A stretch of 64,000 bases of DNA from Apostichopus japonicus (taxonomy: Eukaryota > Echinodermata > Holothuroidea > Aspidochirotida > Stichopodidae): contig NC_092583.1 in the NCBI RefSeq assembly GCF_037975245.1, positions 15,979,264-16,043,263 on the forward strand, in the 5' to 3' direction. Within the stretch, counting starts at the first letter, position 1; every line of letters starts with the position of its first letter. The position numbers and the translations under genes were made by a program. The notes beneath the pieces are model-generated. The model saw only the letters and a list, made by a program, of their open reading frames with translations. It searched no databases and had not been told where the DNA came from. This document shows positions 11,701 to 26,700 of this stretch, one piece after another.

Positions 11701-14700
11701 CAGAGAGATTGTATGCAGAAGGTGAGTAGTCTCTAGGCTTTCAATAATAGGGAATCTGGATTATCCGGACCTCTGTTCCTGGATGATCAAACCGGCTATC
11801 CAACCGTTCAGACTTGTACAGTGGAGCTCTCCAGCGTTTCTTCAGCGCTTTCATATCTGTCCTGATGTGTGTGACTGTACTGTTCACATATCTCTGAATC
11901 AAAGTAATACCATTCCCTAAAAGCGCTCACAAGCATGCAAACACGCCGTATGAGAGTTCATAGTTAGACGTTCTGTGTCGTTGACTAGTTCAGGGATCAG
12001 CTTGTGTAGCTTTTTCGAACAAAATAATTGTCCTAAAAGGCCCTTAAAATAATTAGCTTGGCTTGACACTTGTAAATTATTTCAAAAGATCTCTTCATCA
12101 GTAATTAACTGCTAGTGATCAACTCATGGTGTAATTTATTTTCTGCAGTCAGAGACTGTAACATGTCAGTTACCATAGAACTAGATAGGACTGATTATGA
12201 CAGTGTCGTTTCTTGATTTTGGGCTCGGATGGAATGGAGAGCGGCATTACTGCGCATGCAATGTGCTGTAAGTTTTAAGTTCAATGGTCAGATCGTGCAT
12301 GGTTGTACAGCAGCTCCTAATGCAAATGCAGGGAATTGTAAATTTATGTCAAAGCACTGAAAAGGACTGATATAAAACACATTGTACAGTCCATTTACAT
12401 ATTTAGCATTTTTTGGTTTGGGGTTCAGGAGGATATATAAGAATCTTGGTTATTCTGATAACCTCCTTTGATATTTCAGACAACCTCTGGTCCTGACAAG
12501 CTCATATAATCAATCCAGACTTTCTTACTTTGCATGTGCTACATTTAATCTGTGAAGAGTGAGTTGAAGTGTTAATGTACCTTTAGACTAAGTTGACAGG
12601 ATAGCCTTTGGATTTCCATGTTTATTATCCCATGCATAGAATACAGGTATGCTGTGCAATAGACTTCATTTATTTATATTTACTGTATGTGATTGGTAAT
12701 TGGAAAATCTTACCAAACTTCATCGATCCTCTGATCACTTCTGTTCTTCATACAGTTGGTTCAGATGATACGCTATTCCTGTTAGCTACCTGCTACTATC
12801 GAAGTGGCTATCCGAACAGAGCACATGCTATCCTGCAAACAAAGGGATGTCCCACACCGCAGTGCAGATTCCTAATGGCTAAGTGCAGTCTGGAATTAGA
12901 AAAGTAAGAGGGGTTAAAAAAAATTGGAAATCAAAGCTTGTAAGGAGTATTATTGTATGATGCAATGCACATAATATGCTACACCTGTACACCGATAGTT
13001 GAATGGCCCATTGAAAACCTTCAGAGTTGAGTGGTCTTGTAGAGAGGTGATATTACCTGATTGGTGTAGATCCATAGATGTCACACTGTAGTTATGAAAA
13101 GTGTAGGAATCACATAAATAGAAAGAATTGGAAGTGTTTATCCACCTCTCTCTCTCTTCTGCCAACAAAGTCTAATATTTGTCAGAAGGAACACAAAACT
13201 AGTGCAGTTGTTTCCCCTTAAATACTACATGCCTTTGGCATGCAAATTGACCCAGCTATAATGTTGATGCCTCAGAGACAAGCAGGTTTGAAGGTCTACA
13301 CATGATGGGTAACTGTATGTATATATTTGACACCCAGATGGTGTATTAAAACCATTTATTTAAGCAATATAATTTTACATTGCATATCTCTCAATGTTGT
13401 ATTTGTGTCACATGGTTCTTGCCTATGATTTATTGATCTACGAATACAGAATTGTGAGCAGCACTAACTAAATCATAAAATCAACATGTAATTATTTATG
13501 ACTTCAGTTAATGCCAGTATGTTACGCATAAATAATTTATATATATGATGAGCAGGGTTTCGGGTTTATGAAGAAGTGACAACTGAAGGAGGTATAGAGA
13601 GGGAAACTGTGTCTGCAATGTCCTGTCAAACCATTCAGTTCTCTTCAATTGATAAGATGGATTGTCAGAATACGAACAAATTAAATTATGTCAGCTGCTA
13701 CTGCAATGAGAGTAAATATATATTTCAAATGGGTTACCCCATGATTTATTCCGATGTGTCATAGCATGGTGCAATGAAATAGACTTGAAATGGATAGGCC
13801 AGTGTTTCATGAAGTAGAATTGTTAGAGGATACTTAGAGCCAAAAAATCAGGTAGTTTTGACTCCAGAGTCGATCAAACACAGTTATATTACCATGATTA
13901 ATGTAACAAAGTTCCTTTGTGAATACTCTTATGATCTTATTGCTGATTATTATTATTTTTTTCTCAGGTTCTCTGAGTGTGAGGCTGCTCTGATGGGAAG
14001 TTCTTTCCCCAAAAATAAGTCTTGCGAGGAAGTGTCCTCAGATTTTGGTGACTCTGCACCTTTTGCTCTTCAACTTCTAGGAAAGCTTTGTCGGTGAGCC
14101 CTGTCGTGTTTATCTACTCAATTTGAAAAGTTTGAAAATGAAAAGTTTGAAATGCCAGTAAACAGATTTGTGCTTTTTGTGTAATACTAAGTTTTTTGAG
14201 ACAAGATGTTCCATGAAATTTTGCAAAATTACAGGTAAATGGAGACCTACTGTACTACTACTTGTGACAATTTTGGTTTATTGATTCTTGTGTAGCTTAT
14301 AGCATGGAACACCTAATCTATATTAAAACATGGCACTTTGCATCACCAACATAGCCAATTGCTTTAAACATTAAAATCACTTAGCTATTTAGTCCCTCTA
14401 AAGTCTCAATACGTGTTTGCTGATGAATTTCGGAAAACAAACTTTTCAAAGCAGATTCAATGTTTCTTATTCTAAATGCAATCTGACCAGGTGGTTTTAA
14501 TGGAGAAAAGCTGTCGCAATCGAAAGAAAGAAATATATATTCTGTTGCCATTATGGTGGGAACGACTGTAAATCACTGCGACCGCCCATATCAACATGTT
14601 CATTAAACAATTGTAACCTATGTAGACTCGTATCGTCCACTGTCCTATGCCTAATGGTCGTAAACAAATCAGAGAGATTTGATTGGTGCATGATCTTTTG

Positions 14701-17700
14701 GGAGGGGCTTGCAAATTTTGAGTGAAGTTTGTAGAATCTACGGACTCGTTAAAAAATCTGGCAAAGTTTATTCAGCTCAAAATGTTTAAAGACAGATAAC
14801 TGAATAAAAGTAATGGTTATTAATATGAAAATTGCATGTAACTGTGTTATTTTTTCACTGAGCTTTTAGGGCAGTAAGGTGGAAAGGTTGAAGTTAAAAT
14901 TTGGCAAACACACAATGAGACTTTAAAGGAAAAGTCTTTATTTCTTTCTTTAAAGGTACACAAAATAACTCTTGTTTTCTGCTATCAACATTTTGCCCTT
15001 CTCTAATGTAACATTGAAGATTTGCAATCCATTTCTCATTTTACAGGAAAGCAGAAAGGTTAAACAAGGCAACTGAGGCATACAAACACTGCTTGAAACT
15101 TAATCCATTTCTTTGGAATTCATTTCAAGTTCTATGCGACTTGGGTAAGTATGCGGAGTCACCTATGTATTTTCATGCCCTTGTTCAGGGGGTGGATCCA
15201 TGATTTTTAAAAAGGAAGGGATTCCGGCCCTGAAGTTGATGGATCCAGGGTTCCCCCCCCCCAACCCTGCTGGAAGAAGTTAAAACTTAAGATGTGAAAA
15301 GAGGCATTCTCTGTCTTATATTATGCTATGTTATGTTTATATGCAATGATATGCTAATAACTACTTCTATTTTGCGTGATTGTTGTATCTTCTACATACT
15401 AGTTCAAATGTAAGTAACTAGTGTATGTTTATACATTTGTGTCGTTCTACCTGCGAAACAAAAAAAAAAACTATGTATGATTGATGTGTACATTGTTTAT
15501 GACGTTCTGTTTGAGAGAACACAAAAACAAATTGTTAGTGTTAAAGTGAATAGTTAACTAAAGAATCTTGCCATGGGTGAAGTGTTAGCATGTATTAGGA
15601 TCAGGGTTGGACCAGATGGCCAGCTGTGAGGATTTTTAGTGCACATCTTCCGTAGTAAAATAGTATGACCTTGAAATATTCAAATATAACAGAATGTTCA
15701 TAGTGTTCTAAAAGCTAAATTTGCTAGATTTACATTGTGCAAACCACTTTCCAGTTGTAATGAGTCTTGTTTATGGCATCCAATCTTACAATAAACCTGA
15801 TTTTTAACCCTTGGGTAAGTTGCTTGATGATTCTATGCACACATATACAATGTCTAGTGGTCAGTGAGACGAGCAAATAATTCACCTATGTGTGCCAATC
15901 TGTAAGGTTAGGGAAATCCCTTCAGGGCCATTTAAAAATGGGAATGAATCATTTGAAAGTCCTTGAAGACTTGAAGTCGGTTTTGAAGTTGGGGAAATCA
16001 CTCACTAAAAATGAGAAGTCAAAAGCAAATTCTCTTTATTGGTTTCCAAGGTAACGCAAGATGATATGTGCTAATCGTGATATATCACTTGATCTGATCA
16101 ACTAATGTGACAACAGAAGCGCAACTGGAATTATGAATTAGCTGATTGTTAATTGTTGTAGATTTTCTAGAAGATCTTTTGGAAGTTTAGTTTCTCACAA
16201 ATTACTCACTGTTAGGTATGTCTCACTTAGCTTCTTTCTGCATTCTCTGAGATGTCTTTTTGACGAGAAGATCAATATCTTTTTCTTCATTTTCAGGAGA
16301 AAAACCAGATCCTGAGTCAGTCTTCCAGCTGCCACCTACTTCAACTCTTTGTACAACGAGCAGCCAAACGGACAGTTGTCCAATCATAGATACCGAAAAT
16401 ATGACATCACACGTCATAACCACCCCCAACCAGACTCCTGTCAATCAAGTGTTAGGGACACCACAGGTATTTGCAATCTTGGATATCTTCACAAACATGG
16501 GCATTTTTTTTCTTTATTATGGATTATTTGATAAGTAACAGTAACAATGGAATGTAGAAATTTGAAAGGTCAAAATGTTCTTCTGCATTTATGAACTAGA
16601 CATTTTTTAAATTTTTTTTTCTTCAAGTTTTTGTTGGATTTAAGTTTCTCTCTATGTGGTTTGCTAAAGGACAATCAGGTATTGTTTCCTTCTGCCTCAA
16701 GAATCTAGCAGTGACAAACATACCTTGTCAATGTTTTGTAATAAAAATACATTTTAGTTAGCAGTGTATGCAATGTTTATTAAAGAAAAACATAAGTTGA
16801 AACTTTTCAAAAAGCTTATCTTAACTGTAAAAAACCCTACTATTTAACCTAATGATATGGTATGAACTGGACCATAATATATGGAGGTACTCAACTACTG
16901 CCATTGGAATATCTCATTATGAAGTGTTGGTTAATTAAACTATAGATAAATTTAAGTGAGGATGGACAATTTAATTTTTTTGTCTGACCCCTGAATTTTC
17001 ATTTTGTACACAGGAGAATGTCTTCACCATGTCAGGAGTCAGACCCTTGTCTGTTAAAACAACACCAGAAATGCATTTTGAGGTCAACATTACCCCTGAC
17101 AGTAACTCAGGGTCATTTTTCCCTCCTCCTGCCCCAGTGTCAGGGAGACATACCAAAACGAAACCTCGTCCAGGAAGGAATATATTTGGAGGGGGCTCAT
17201 CAGGCAGCCCCCTTTCTCCTAGGTATGTATTCTCTTATATAGTATTGATCACCCTCCACCCCAAAGCCCCTCCACACATATATGCATACAGTTGTATGTT
17301 GCAGCAATGTCCAATGGAAAGAGTGCATTCCTGGCTGCTTTTAGTCTCTATCCTGCCCCTCCCCTACCCATCCTTAATTTTCAGAAACCCTGTAACAACT
17401 AATGTATATTCTGTTCCAAACCATTCCTCTAGAAGGTCATTCCTTCGTAAGTAGCTCCAGTTATAGTGTGTTACTATTACAACCATGTTAAATGTTAATT
17501 TATGTATTGCTGGTATCTATGCTGTTATATTAAGGACATTGAACAACTTACAACAATAAATACAGTTACATATTGGTAAAAAAACAGTATATAAGCTCTT
17601 GGCCACTAACAACTATTTTGCACTACATTGTGTGCATGTAGCAGGAACCTGTTGGTCCCTGTGAAAAAGTCCATTGGTAACATTTCTCAAGAATTGTGTA

Positions 17701-20700
17701 AAACTTACTGATTCTTACCATGTTTTTCAGTTCTTAATGTCTACCGGCAGGGAATTACCAGTGTCTTATTATTTTTACTGGCAAATGGACAAATCCACTA
17801 ACATTTAGCTAGTAAATAGCCCAAATTGTAAGACCTGATAATAAAGGTTAACAGCTGGTTTATAATGTATTCACAGATCTCTGCTTCATCTTGAAATCAA
17901 ACTGTAGCCTTTAAAGCAACAAATCCTAGAGCAGAGTTTATAAGGCAGTTAACATGTGTAATATTTTTAAGGTTAACAAATTGTATTTCTATATATGATA
18001 ATGATGAACAAGGTTGGCATCAGTCTCACAAAAACTGCTGTGCATCTGTATAGCAATTTGTCCATTCTGTATAGCATTTTACAATTCAATACCAATAAAA
18101 GTTGTCAATATGTCACCAGTTTGACCTATAAGTTGGTAAAGGCATTTTCTTTCTCGTGCAGTTTTGGAATTTTACCTCTGGATACCCCCAGCCCTGGGGA
18201 TGCAGGCTCACCTACTTTTATCAGCCCCCAAGCTACTGATGCTCAAATACCAGAACCAAAGGCTCCAAGAAGGGTACATTCATAGGGTTCTATGATTAGA
18301 TTTTTTGTTTACTTTCTAATGTTATTTAAAAACTCTAAGTTGGGATGTACTTAAACATGTGTGTTTCTTTGTTTTGGTTTTTCAAAATAAAAATAAAAGT
18401 GTATGCATGGTATAAGCCACAAGAAAATGACTGGTGTTTGATGAATGTTTAGAGAGGGAGAAGGGAATTTCTGAAAATTGTCACCAGGTCACCTGAACTG
18501 TAAAATCTGTAGTTAATTACTTTGATATTTCATGAATATTTATAATGATGTTAATTGATTATTAGAATATTCATAGTGCAATTGTCACCAGGTCACTAGA
18601 ACTGTAAAATCTGTAGTTAATTTCTTGATATTTCATGAATATTTATTCTGATGTTAATTGGTTATTAGAATAGTCATAATGTAATTGGTCAACAACAAAT
18701 TCACTACATGAATATTCATGAGTGGAAAATTTCTACTCTCTGTATATATTGTATATGCTTGGTGGCACAACAGGAGCACATGTTTCTAGGTTGTCCTACT
18801 GTTGGAAGGATTCTGCTATAGACTGCCAAGGAGTGCTGATACCTATCATTTTACTGCCTTTTGGCTAAGATCATGTGTAGTATCTGTTCCCTTTCGAGGG
18901 GAATGGTGATGCACACCCGACAATGATCACACAGTCACAGTCCCGATGCAAGGGAACTGGGGTTGAGAGCGGATCAGTCGTTCGGTAGTTTGGTTTCCGT
19001 GCCTAGGTTCTTTCCTGGGCGACTTTTCCTTAAAAAAAGTATCATTTTACTGCACTGTTGTTGCAAGGGTTAGGGTTAGTAGCAAATATGTAATAGTTCT
19101 CCTCAGAAATAATGAGTAATTTTCTACTATACAAAAATCATATTGGTTTTACAACCTTTGTCTAGTCTTATTTAGTTACTTGCTAGTGGGCCTACATGTA
19201 GGAATGTTAACTGGACTTAGTTCTAAGGCCTATCTTACTTTGCTGTAAGACAGCACGTTTGTAGTTCACTTTCTGGCAAAGACCTGAAGTTCCTAAATGC
19301 GAATTTTTATTTTATTGAATAAAACAAAGTAGCTGCATGGCCTATGTCATGAAGAAAGAAGAATTAGCATGCATGTATTATTTGACCTTTGTACCAGTTT
19401 TTACAGACAGCTTGGTAGCTTGAATACTTCAATCAATCCATGCTTTAAAAAGCTGAATCTGAAATTGGTGGATTGAAATGGTCCTCTTGATGTTCCATCA
19501 TTGTTCAGAAGTATGCAATTCTGTTGATCTATTCAGCATTATTTTATGTCATTTCTTTGGTGCTTGGTGTGCATTCACTATAAACCTATTGAAAATTCAT
19601 GTTGATGTATCTTCGCATTCAACAGGCTGTGAGGAGAGGTTTACCAGCTGGAAAACCTCCAAAGTTACCAGTCTTCAGCCAATCAGGCAACAATAATAGC
19701 AACACTAAAGAATCACATTCTACGGCACTTTTACCAACCTCCGTCCCATCGTGAGTATCCTCTTCAAACTGTCAATGTTCACCAGATATTTCGAGTATTT
19801 GTGGATTAATCCTTAAGATATTGAATGCCCAGGAGACAGGGATGGTTGTATTTAGCTTGAAGTTTACACATCACTGTTTAGGCTCTTAACAATAAAAACA
19901 CATTGTGAGCTCAACTGTAACTATGATGTTAACACTAAAAAAACACATTCTCCGGAACTTTTACCAACCTCCGTCCCATCGTAAGGTTCCTCTTCAAACT
20001 GTCAAACCAGATATTCGAGTATTTGTGGATTAATCCTTAAGACAATGAATGCACAGGAGATAGGGATGGTTGTATTTAGCTTGAAGTTTACACATCAGTG
20101 TATCTAGGCTCTTAACAATAAAAACACATTGTGAGCTCAACTATAACTATGATAGTAACACTAAGGAACAGATTTCTTAGGCACTATTTTCAACCTCCGT
20201 CCCATCGTGAGTATCCTCTTCAAACTGTCCACACCAGATATTTCAATATGTGTGGATTCATCTTTAAAGATAATGAAATGTCCAGAAGAGAGTGAGGGTC
20301 CCTAGATGTACATGTTAAAGTAACACACCACCGCTTTGGATATTCTGTTATTCTTCTTTCTCTTATCTTCTTTGATGTTTTCTCTGTGATAAACAGTCCT
20401 GCACAGGTGCTCTTCACGTCGGCACACCACGGAGTCAGGCGAAGCTCTCGTCTTTTTAGTAATGCCAACTCTGTCAATGCCAGTTCAGTAAAGGTGAGTT
20501 TTTAATGCTTTTTGTATGCCTACATGAAAGCATGTTTGTCCAATTAGTACCTAAATAAGTTAACTCAAAACTGTTTAAAATAAAACACAAAATAAAATAA
20601 AACTATTAGCAAACTGCTTATCTACTAGAGAGCCTGTGTAATAGAATGTGTAAAAGTAAGTTGGCCTGACGTTTTGATCCTAGCAGGATCTTCTTCAGAG

Positions 20701-23700
20701 GCTAAAATAAAACACTTCAAAGATAAAACAAAGAAACCTTTGTATATCTATGCTTAGCTCAATGAACCAGTTTGAGGCTAGTTAAAAATAGTTGGAATTG
20801 TAATCTCTGATTGCAGTATTAATGGGTAAGGAGAAACACTTAATATAGTTAGGCAGAGTGTATAGCCTAGTGGTTAACGCCGGCGTCCCCCAGTCATGAG
20901 ATCCCCGGTTCGATTCCCCGCCGACAGCAAGGTGTGTCGTCTGGCAAGGGTGTTGTTCAATAACAACTTCGCGACATGGACGTTAAATGGATGTGTGCCG
21001 AGAGATTGGCTTCGGTCAGCTTGCGAGTCTATAAGCCTCCATGGCTTCTTTCGCGAGTTCCTGCTTGCGGGAAGATCACATATACATACATACATACATG
21101 CATACATAGTAAGATATTTGGAATATTACATGAAATTAATTAAAAGAGTTATCAGGAATTGTCTCATTAGCACTCGGTTTCTCTTGTCTCGTCTCTTATC
21201 GTACTAAGATGTCTCTCAGAGCCGTCCATAGCAGACAGACTATAGGCCTGGATTGATATTCTCTTTCTTCGTCCTTCTTCCACTCAGGAAAATACCTCAA
21301 CAAAGCCAACGACAAGATCAAAACTCGGACAGACGAGGGCGACCAAGGGCAAGACAAAAACAAGGGGAGTCAAGTCGTCCTCGATAACCACATCTCACGA
21401 GTCCGATCTCATCATCAAATCATCGGAATCGGACGAGAAGTTGAAGAGCAGCGTCAAGGCTGAAAATTACGCCAACCTTCACGCTCAGATCCTCACGTTC
21501 CAGAAAGCATCTGCAGGTGAATATATATGTGACAATGTAATCATTGTATGGAGTAACTAAACAATAGAGATGATGGTTAGTTTGAAACAAATTTACGTAA
21601 ATGTGTAGTGTTTGGACTTAAAGATCATAGGTAATGACCAGAAGGCTTAAATTGGTATATTCTACCAAATTAATTTACCTGTAATGTTCCTATGAAGTAC
21701 ATTTCTTATAAGTATGTTCCTAATTAGTATGTTCCTGGTAAGTATATTTCTTGTATGTTCCCTAGTAATTATGTTTCTAGTAAGTTTAATTAGTATGTTT
21801 CTACTAAGTATGTATTTCTAGTAAGTATGTTTCTACAAAGTTTGTTCTCAAAAATTAATATTTTTCTGGTAGAGCATGCTTCTGGTAATTAAGTTTCTAG
21901 TAAGTTTAATTAGTATGTTTCTACAAAGTATGTGTTTCTAGTAAGTATGTTTCTACAAAGTTTGTTCTCGCTAATAAATATTTTTCTGGTAGAGTATGTT
22001 TCTTGCAATTAAGTTTCTAGTAAGTTTAATTAGTATGTTTCTAGTAAGTATGTTCCTAATTAGTATGTTTCTACAAATTTGTTCTCGCTTATATATGTTT
22101 CTGGTAGAGTATGTTTCTAAGTAATTATGTTTCTAGTAAGTTTAGTTAGTATGTTTCTAGTAAGTATGTTCATAATTAGTATGTTTCTACTAAGTATGTT
22201 TCTGCAAAGATTGTTCTCGCTAATAAATATTTTTCTGGTAGAGTATGTTTCCTAGTAATTGAGTTTCTAGTAAGTTTAATTAGTATGTTTCTAGTAAGTA
22301 TGTTCCTAATTAGTATGTTTCTACAAAGTTTGTTCTCGCTAATAAAATATTTTTCTGGAAGAGCATGCTATTAGTAATTAAGTTTCTAGTAAGTTTAGTT
22401 AGTATGTTTCTAGTAAGTATGTTTCTAATTAGTATGTTTTTACTGAAGTTTGTTTCTAGTAGGTATGTTTGTTAATTGGCAGGCTCCTTTCCACTTCCTT
22501 CATACCCAAAGTATTTTCAATAATATTTTTGTACAAATTACAAGGATGTGTAAATCATCGCTCAATCTTCTTTTTCTTAACCTAACAGAGGGTCTACTCT
22601 CCTTGCTAAGGGATCTTGGTTCTGCCTATGTATCACTTACCCAATTTCAATGTCGAAAGGCCATTGAAAAATTCAGCACCATCCCACCTCATCATTTAAA
22701 CACTGGGTGGATATTCTCTCAACTAGGAAGAGCTCATGCTGAATTAGCAGAATATCAATTGGTGAGTCGACTTCTCTGTCAAACCGTTTACAAGTTTAAT
22801 GGTCGATTAAAGATCCACTACATTGCTAAAATTTAATTTCAATCTCAGTAAATGTAAGGCGCAAAGATGTGTGTGTTTTGCAGCAAGTGTGTTTCACTAC
22901 ATTTCAAAGTATAATTAGTTTAATAGTATCATGAATACAGAGTGGCACTAAACAAAGCATGGCTTCGATGCTACTGAATTTGAAGGGAAAAAAGTTAAGA
23001 GCAAAACTTGTGTGAAAGAAGAAGAAAAAAACGATTCAGTTAAAGAAATCTCTACACTCAGCAAAGATCTAGCTGAGGAGTAACACAATGGACTTATTTG
23101 CATGTAAAATGAAAGTTGATGAAAAATTGTTGTTTTCAGGAATTCATTAAGATAATTACCTACCAATTGCTAAATTTCTGGGCAAGCAGAAAGTGTCCCA
23201 GTGCAGCATTGAAAAGAATAACAGTAGATGAAAGAATATAACTGTCCGATAAAATAATATAAAATACAATATTTAGAATAAACATTTAGTAATTAAAGCA
23301 TCAAATGGCACTCTCTCTTATTTTTGATTATTATGTTTTGTTCTGTAATATTTTTGTAATTTTCTTTGAAATCATGTTTTCTCATTTCAGGCAGAAAAGA
23401 TTTTCAAAAGACTACGTAAATTGGAGTCTCATTACCTGGAGGGCATGGAGATTTATTCCACTGTTTTATGGCATCTACATAAAGAAGTTGAGTTATCCGC
23501 CTTAGCTCAATCTCTTACGACGTTCGATAAAAATTCACCTGAGGTACTCGTCATGAAATTTATCTTCAAAGCATGTTTACCGAATAATAATAACTACAGG
23601 GAATCATTTATCAAGTAATGCATAGTAAAATGCCATACTATGTGGGTAAACTTGCTATGCAAAAATGTATAGCAGTGTTTATACACAGGAAACAGTGTAC

Positions 23701-26700
23701 TTTGTATAAAGACAAAACTTCAAAACTGCTACACACAATTTCAGTACTAAATTATTCCCAACATTAAGATGGTGAGTAATGCTTGTAAAATTTCTTGCGT
23801 ATCATCAGTTGGCAGGGCCCGGGTCTCATGGGTTAGGGGCGGGCCCCATTGGGCCACTGGGTTACCTTGGTCTTAATTCAGTACCTTTACATAGCGAGCC
23901 AGACCCTCAGTATGTATTTATAAATGACAGAAGATAATTTAATGCACCTCCTACCATATTGTTTACACTCTTCTACTTTTTCTTCCGTGACATTTCAGGT
24001 GTGGTGTGCTGTCGGGAATTGCTTTAGTGTACAAAAGGAACACCAGACTGCCATCAATTTCTTTCAAAGGGCCATCCAGGTAAGAGTAAACAACCTTTGT
24101 TTTGGCAAATTTTTTCAAAGTTTTCTTTTGGCTAACAAAAGTCACTCAAGCTTTCTAGTATTAACTTTAAAAGTCATAACAGAAAAAGAAATGTTTTCCA
24201 AAACTAAAAGCAGCTTTTTCCATCCTTTTCTGTGACTTTCTCAACCTCACTGACACCAAGATGCCATAACGACGTACATAACTAACTTATCTATTCAAAT
24301 CTAACTTCAAATGGTGGAATAAAAGTCGAAAAATTTACAACTTTGAACCTTGTTTTTCTCGAAACCTTAACCTACAGTGTTATCAAATAAGTGCATAAAA
24401 GTGTAAGTTTGTGATCACTCCACGTAATTCAGAAATTGAATGATGTTTTGAAATAAATATTACATAACATTATGACTTAACGTTGTCAAATAAGTGCATA
24501 AAGTGTAAGTTTGTGATCACTTTACGTAATTCAGAAATTGAACGATGTTATGAAATAAATCAATATTACATAACGTTACGAGATGTATTCATACATTGTT
24601 AATGTAATAGTATTGTTGAGTTGAAATCGAATTTCTGCTAATTATATAGTCATGTTTTCTCTTTTGTGCAGGTGGACCCAGAATTTGCCTATGCATATAC
24701 TTTACTAGGCCATGAATATGTAGCAACAGAGGAGTTGGAGAAAGCCATGAAGTGCTTTAGAAATGCTATCAGAATTAATCCAAGACATTACAATGGATGG
24801 TGAGTGAATGGAACCAAGAAGAAGTCCAAATTTCTCCTTTAGTCCAGTCTTCTGGCAAGAATTTTCCATTTTGTAGACTGAATTGTGACGCATGAAGGAT
24901 TGTTTTTGAGAACAACCACAGTTGTGCACCGAGCAATTAACAGACAACACATTAAGGTTGTGAAATTAAAACTCTTTGTTCAGAGTAAACAAAAGCTTTG
25001 TCATGATATCTGAATTACTCTCATAAACCGTGAAAATTCCAAATTAACAAGATTATTTCTTGCTGGTTGAAAAAAAAATTTGCTGCTTGCAGTTAAACTG
25101 ATAAGAATTAACCACTTATTGATTACTAACTTAGAATTCCCAACTCTGGTCACAATCTGGAAAAAAATTTGCTGCTTGCAGTCAAAATGATAGATTATTA
25201 ATGCAGAAGGAGCAATTATTGATTACTAGCTTAGAATTCCCAACCCTGGTCACAATCTGAAAAAATTCACTCAGGTTGCTAGAATCAGAGAGATTTCGTC
25301 CATGCTTGTCAATATTTAGAGAGTGAACGGTGTATGGTAATAGTTTCTCTGTTTTGTTTCTTATGCAGGTACGGAATTGGAATGATATATTATCGACAAG
25401 AGAAATTTGCCCTGGCAGAGGTGCATTACAAGAAAGCCATAGAAATAAACCCACAGAATGCTGTCCTCTTGGTTCATCTGAGCGTGGTAAGAAAACGGTT
25501 TTAACTTTCCAAACTTGCTTTCCCATTTTGGTTAACATTAAAAATGCATCACAACAAATCATAATGGCCTTCTATCTTAAATACTGTTTAAGTCTGTTAG
25601 ATCAGATACACTCTGTTCATAGATTCCCGATGACATCTGAAGTTTTAGCGTAAATGTTACAATTCCCACAAAAACAATTGTTTTCATGTTCTAATTTTGA
25701 AACACTTTTGCGAATCATGATATGTTATTAGTTGTTATTAGTTGTTTTGATTGATTGTGCTGACTGTTTTTTAGTGTAGGTTAATACCGATCAATTACAA
25801 ACACTTTTGACATTGAACGTACAGTTTAATGATGTGATGAAGATAAAACATGCAACTTCCATTTTGTTCTTCCAACATGTCGTGCAACTAATTACTTCTA
25901 ACCCTATGTTAGTTGCATTTGTATCTTGGACCAGCAAAATATCTGTTATCTTTTGGTTTTTTCCTTTTCTGGAAATAGGCACAGCATGCACTTCACAAGC
26001 CAGATCAGTCTTTGGCACTCATCAATCGAGCCATGACCCTGGACAGAAACAACCCCCTGGGTAGATTTCAGAAGGCATCCCTCCTATTTGCTACGGATAA
26101 GCCCCAGGTAGGAATAGCAACTTTCGCTTTAAAAAAAATTGTGATGTTTCTGCTGTAATACAAGAAGACTTTATATAGTGTCTGGTATGCAGTTATTTAT
26201 TTTGTTTTTATGAGTAAGCAACTACAAGTGGATGTGGGTTGAAGCTGAATGGCTTAAAAGGTGCATTCCATGTTCGGTTACTATCCAATTTACCAAGTTT
26301 ACCCCTTTTGGAATTTGGTCCCAATTGAATCACCCAGGTCAGGTTGGTAAACCATGGACCGATTACCCACCTTATGTAGATCTCATGTAGACCTCATATA
26401 AACAACTGTAACCTGGACTACCAGTAGTGTTTTCTAATGGTTTACAACATATTCTAATTTAATTTTGTGCCTAAAGTTATCCATTAAATGACATGTTAGC
26501 AATGAGTCAAAGTATCAGTTGAAAGCTTGTCAGAAACAGTTTTAGGCAGGGCAGTAACTAGATCCCTGATATGCAAAGTGTGGGTCGCAACTCGTTTTTA
26601 GGCTGCCCAAAAACCTTAACGAGGATTACCAAAAAGTTAAAAAAAGGGTGGGGGGGGGTGAGGGAATTGGTCAATATTTGTGAAACAAAAAGTGGAAAAA

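Noticed and set aside
15187-15275. CAGGGGGTGGATCCATG phrase in CDC27 intron 5, like a hAT-type terminus
   Set aside because: Only one end-like phrase plus an inner GGATCCAGGG; no inverted partner at a credible distance and no TSD found.
20863-20917. tRNA gene
   Set aside because: A and B boxes are good but the acceptor stem and 3' end do not fold; the body and tail show a SINE.
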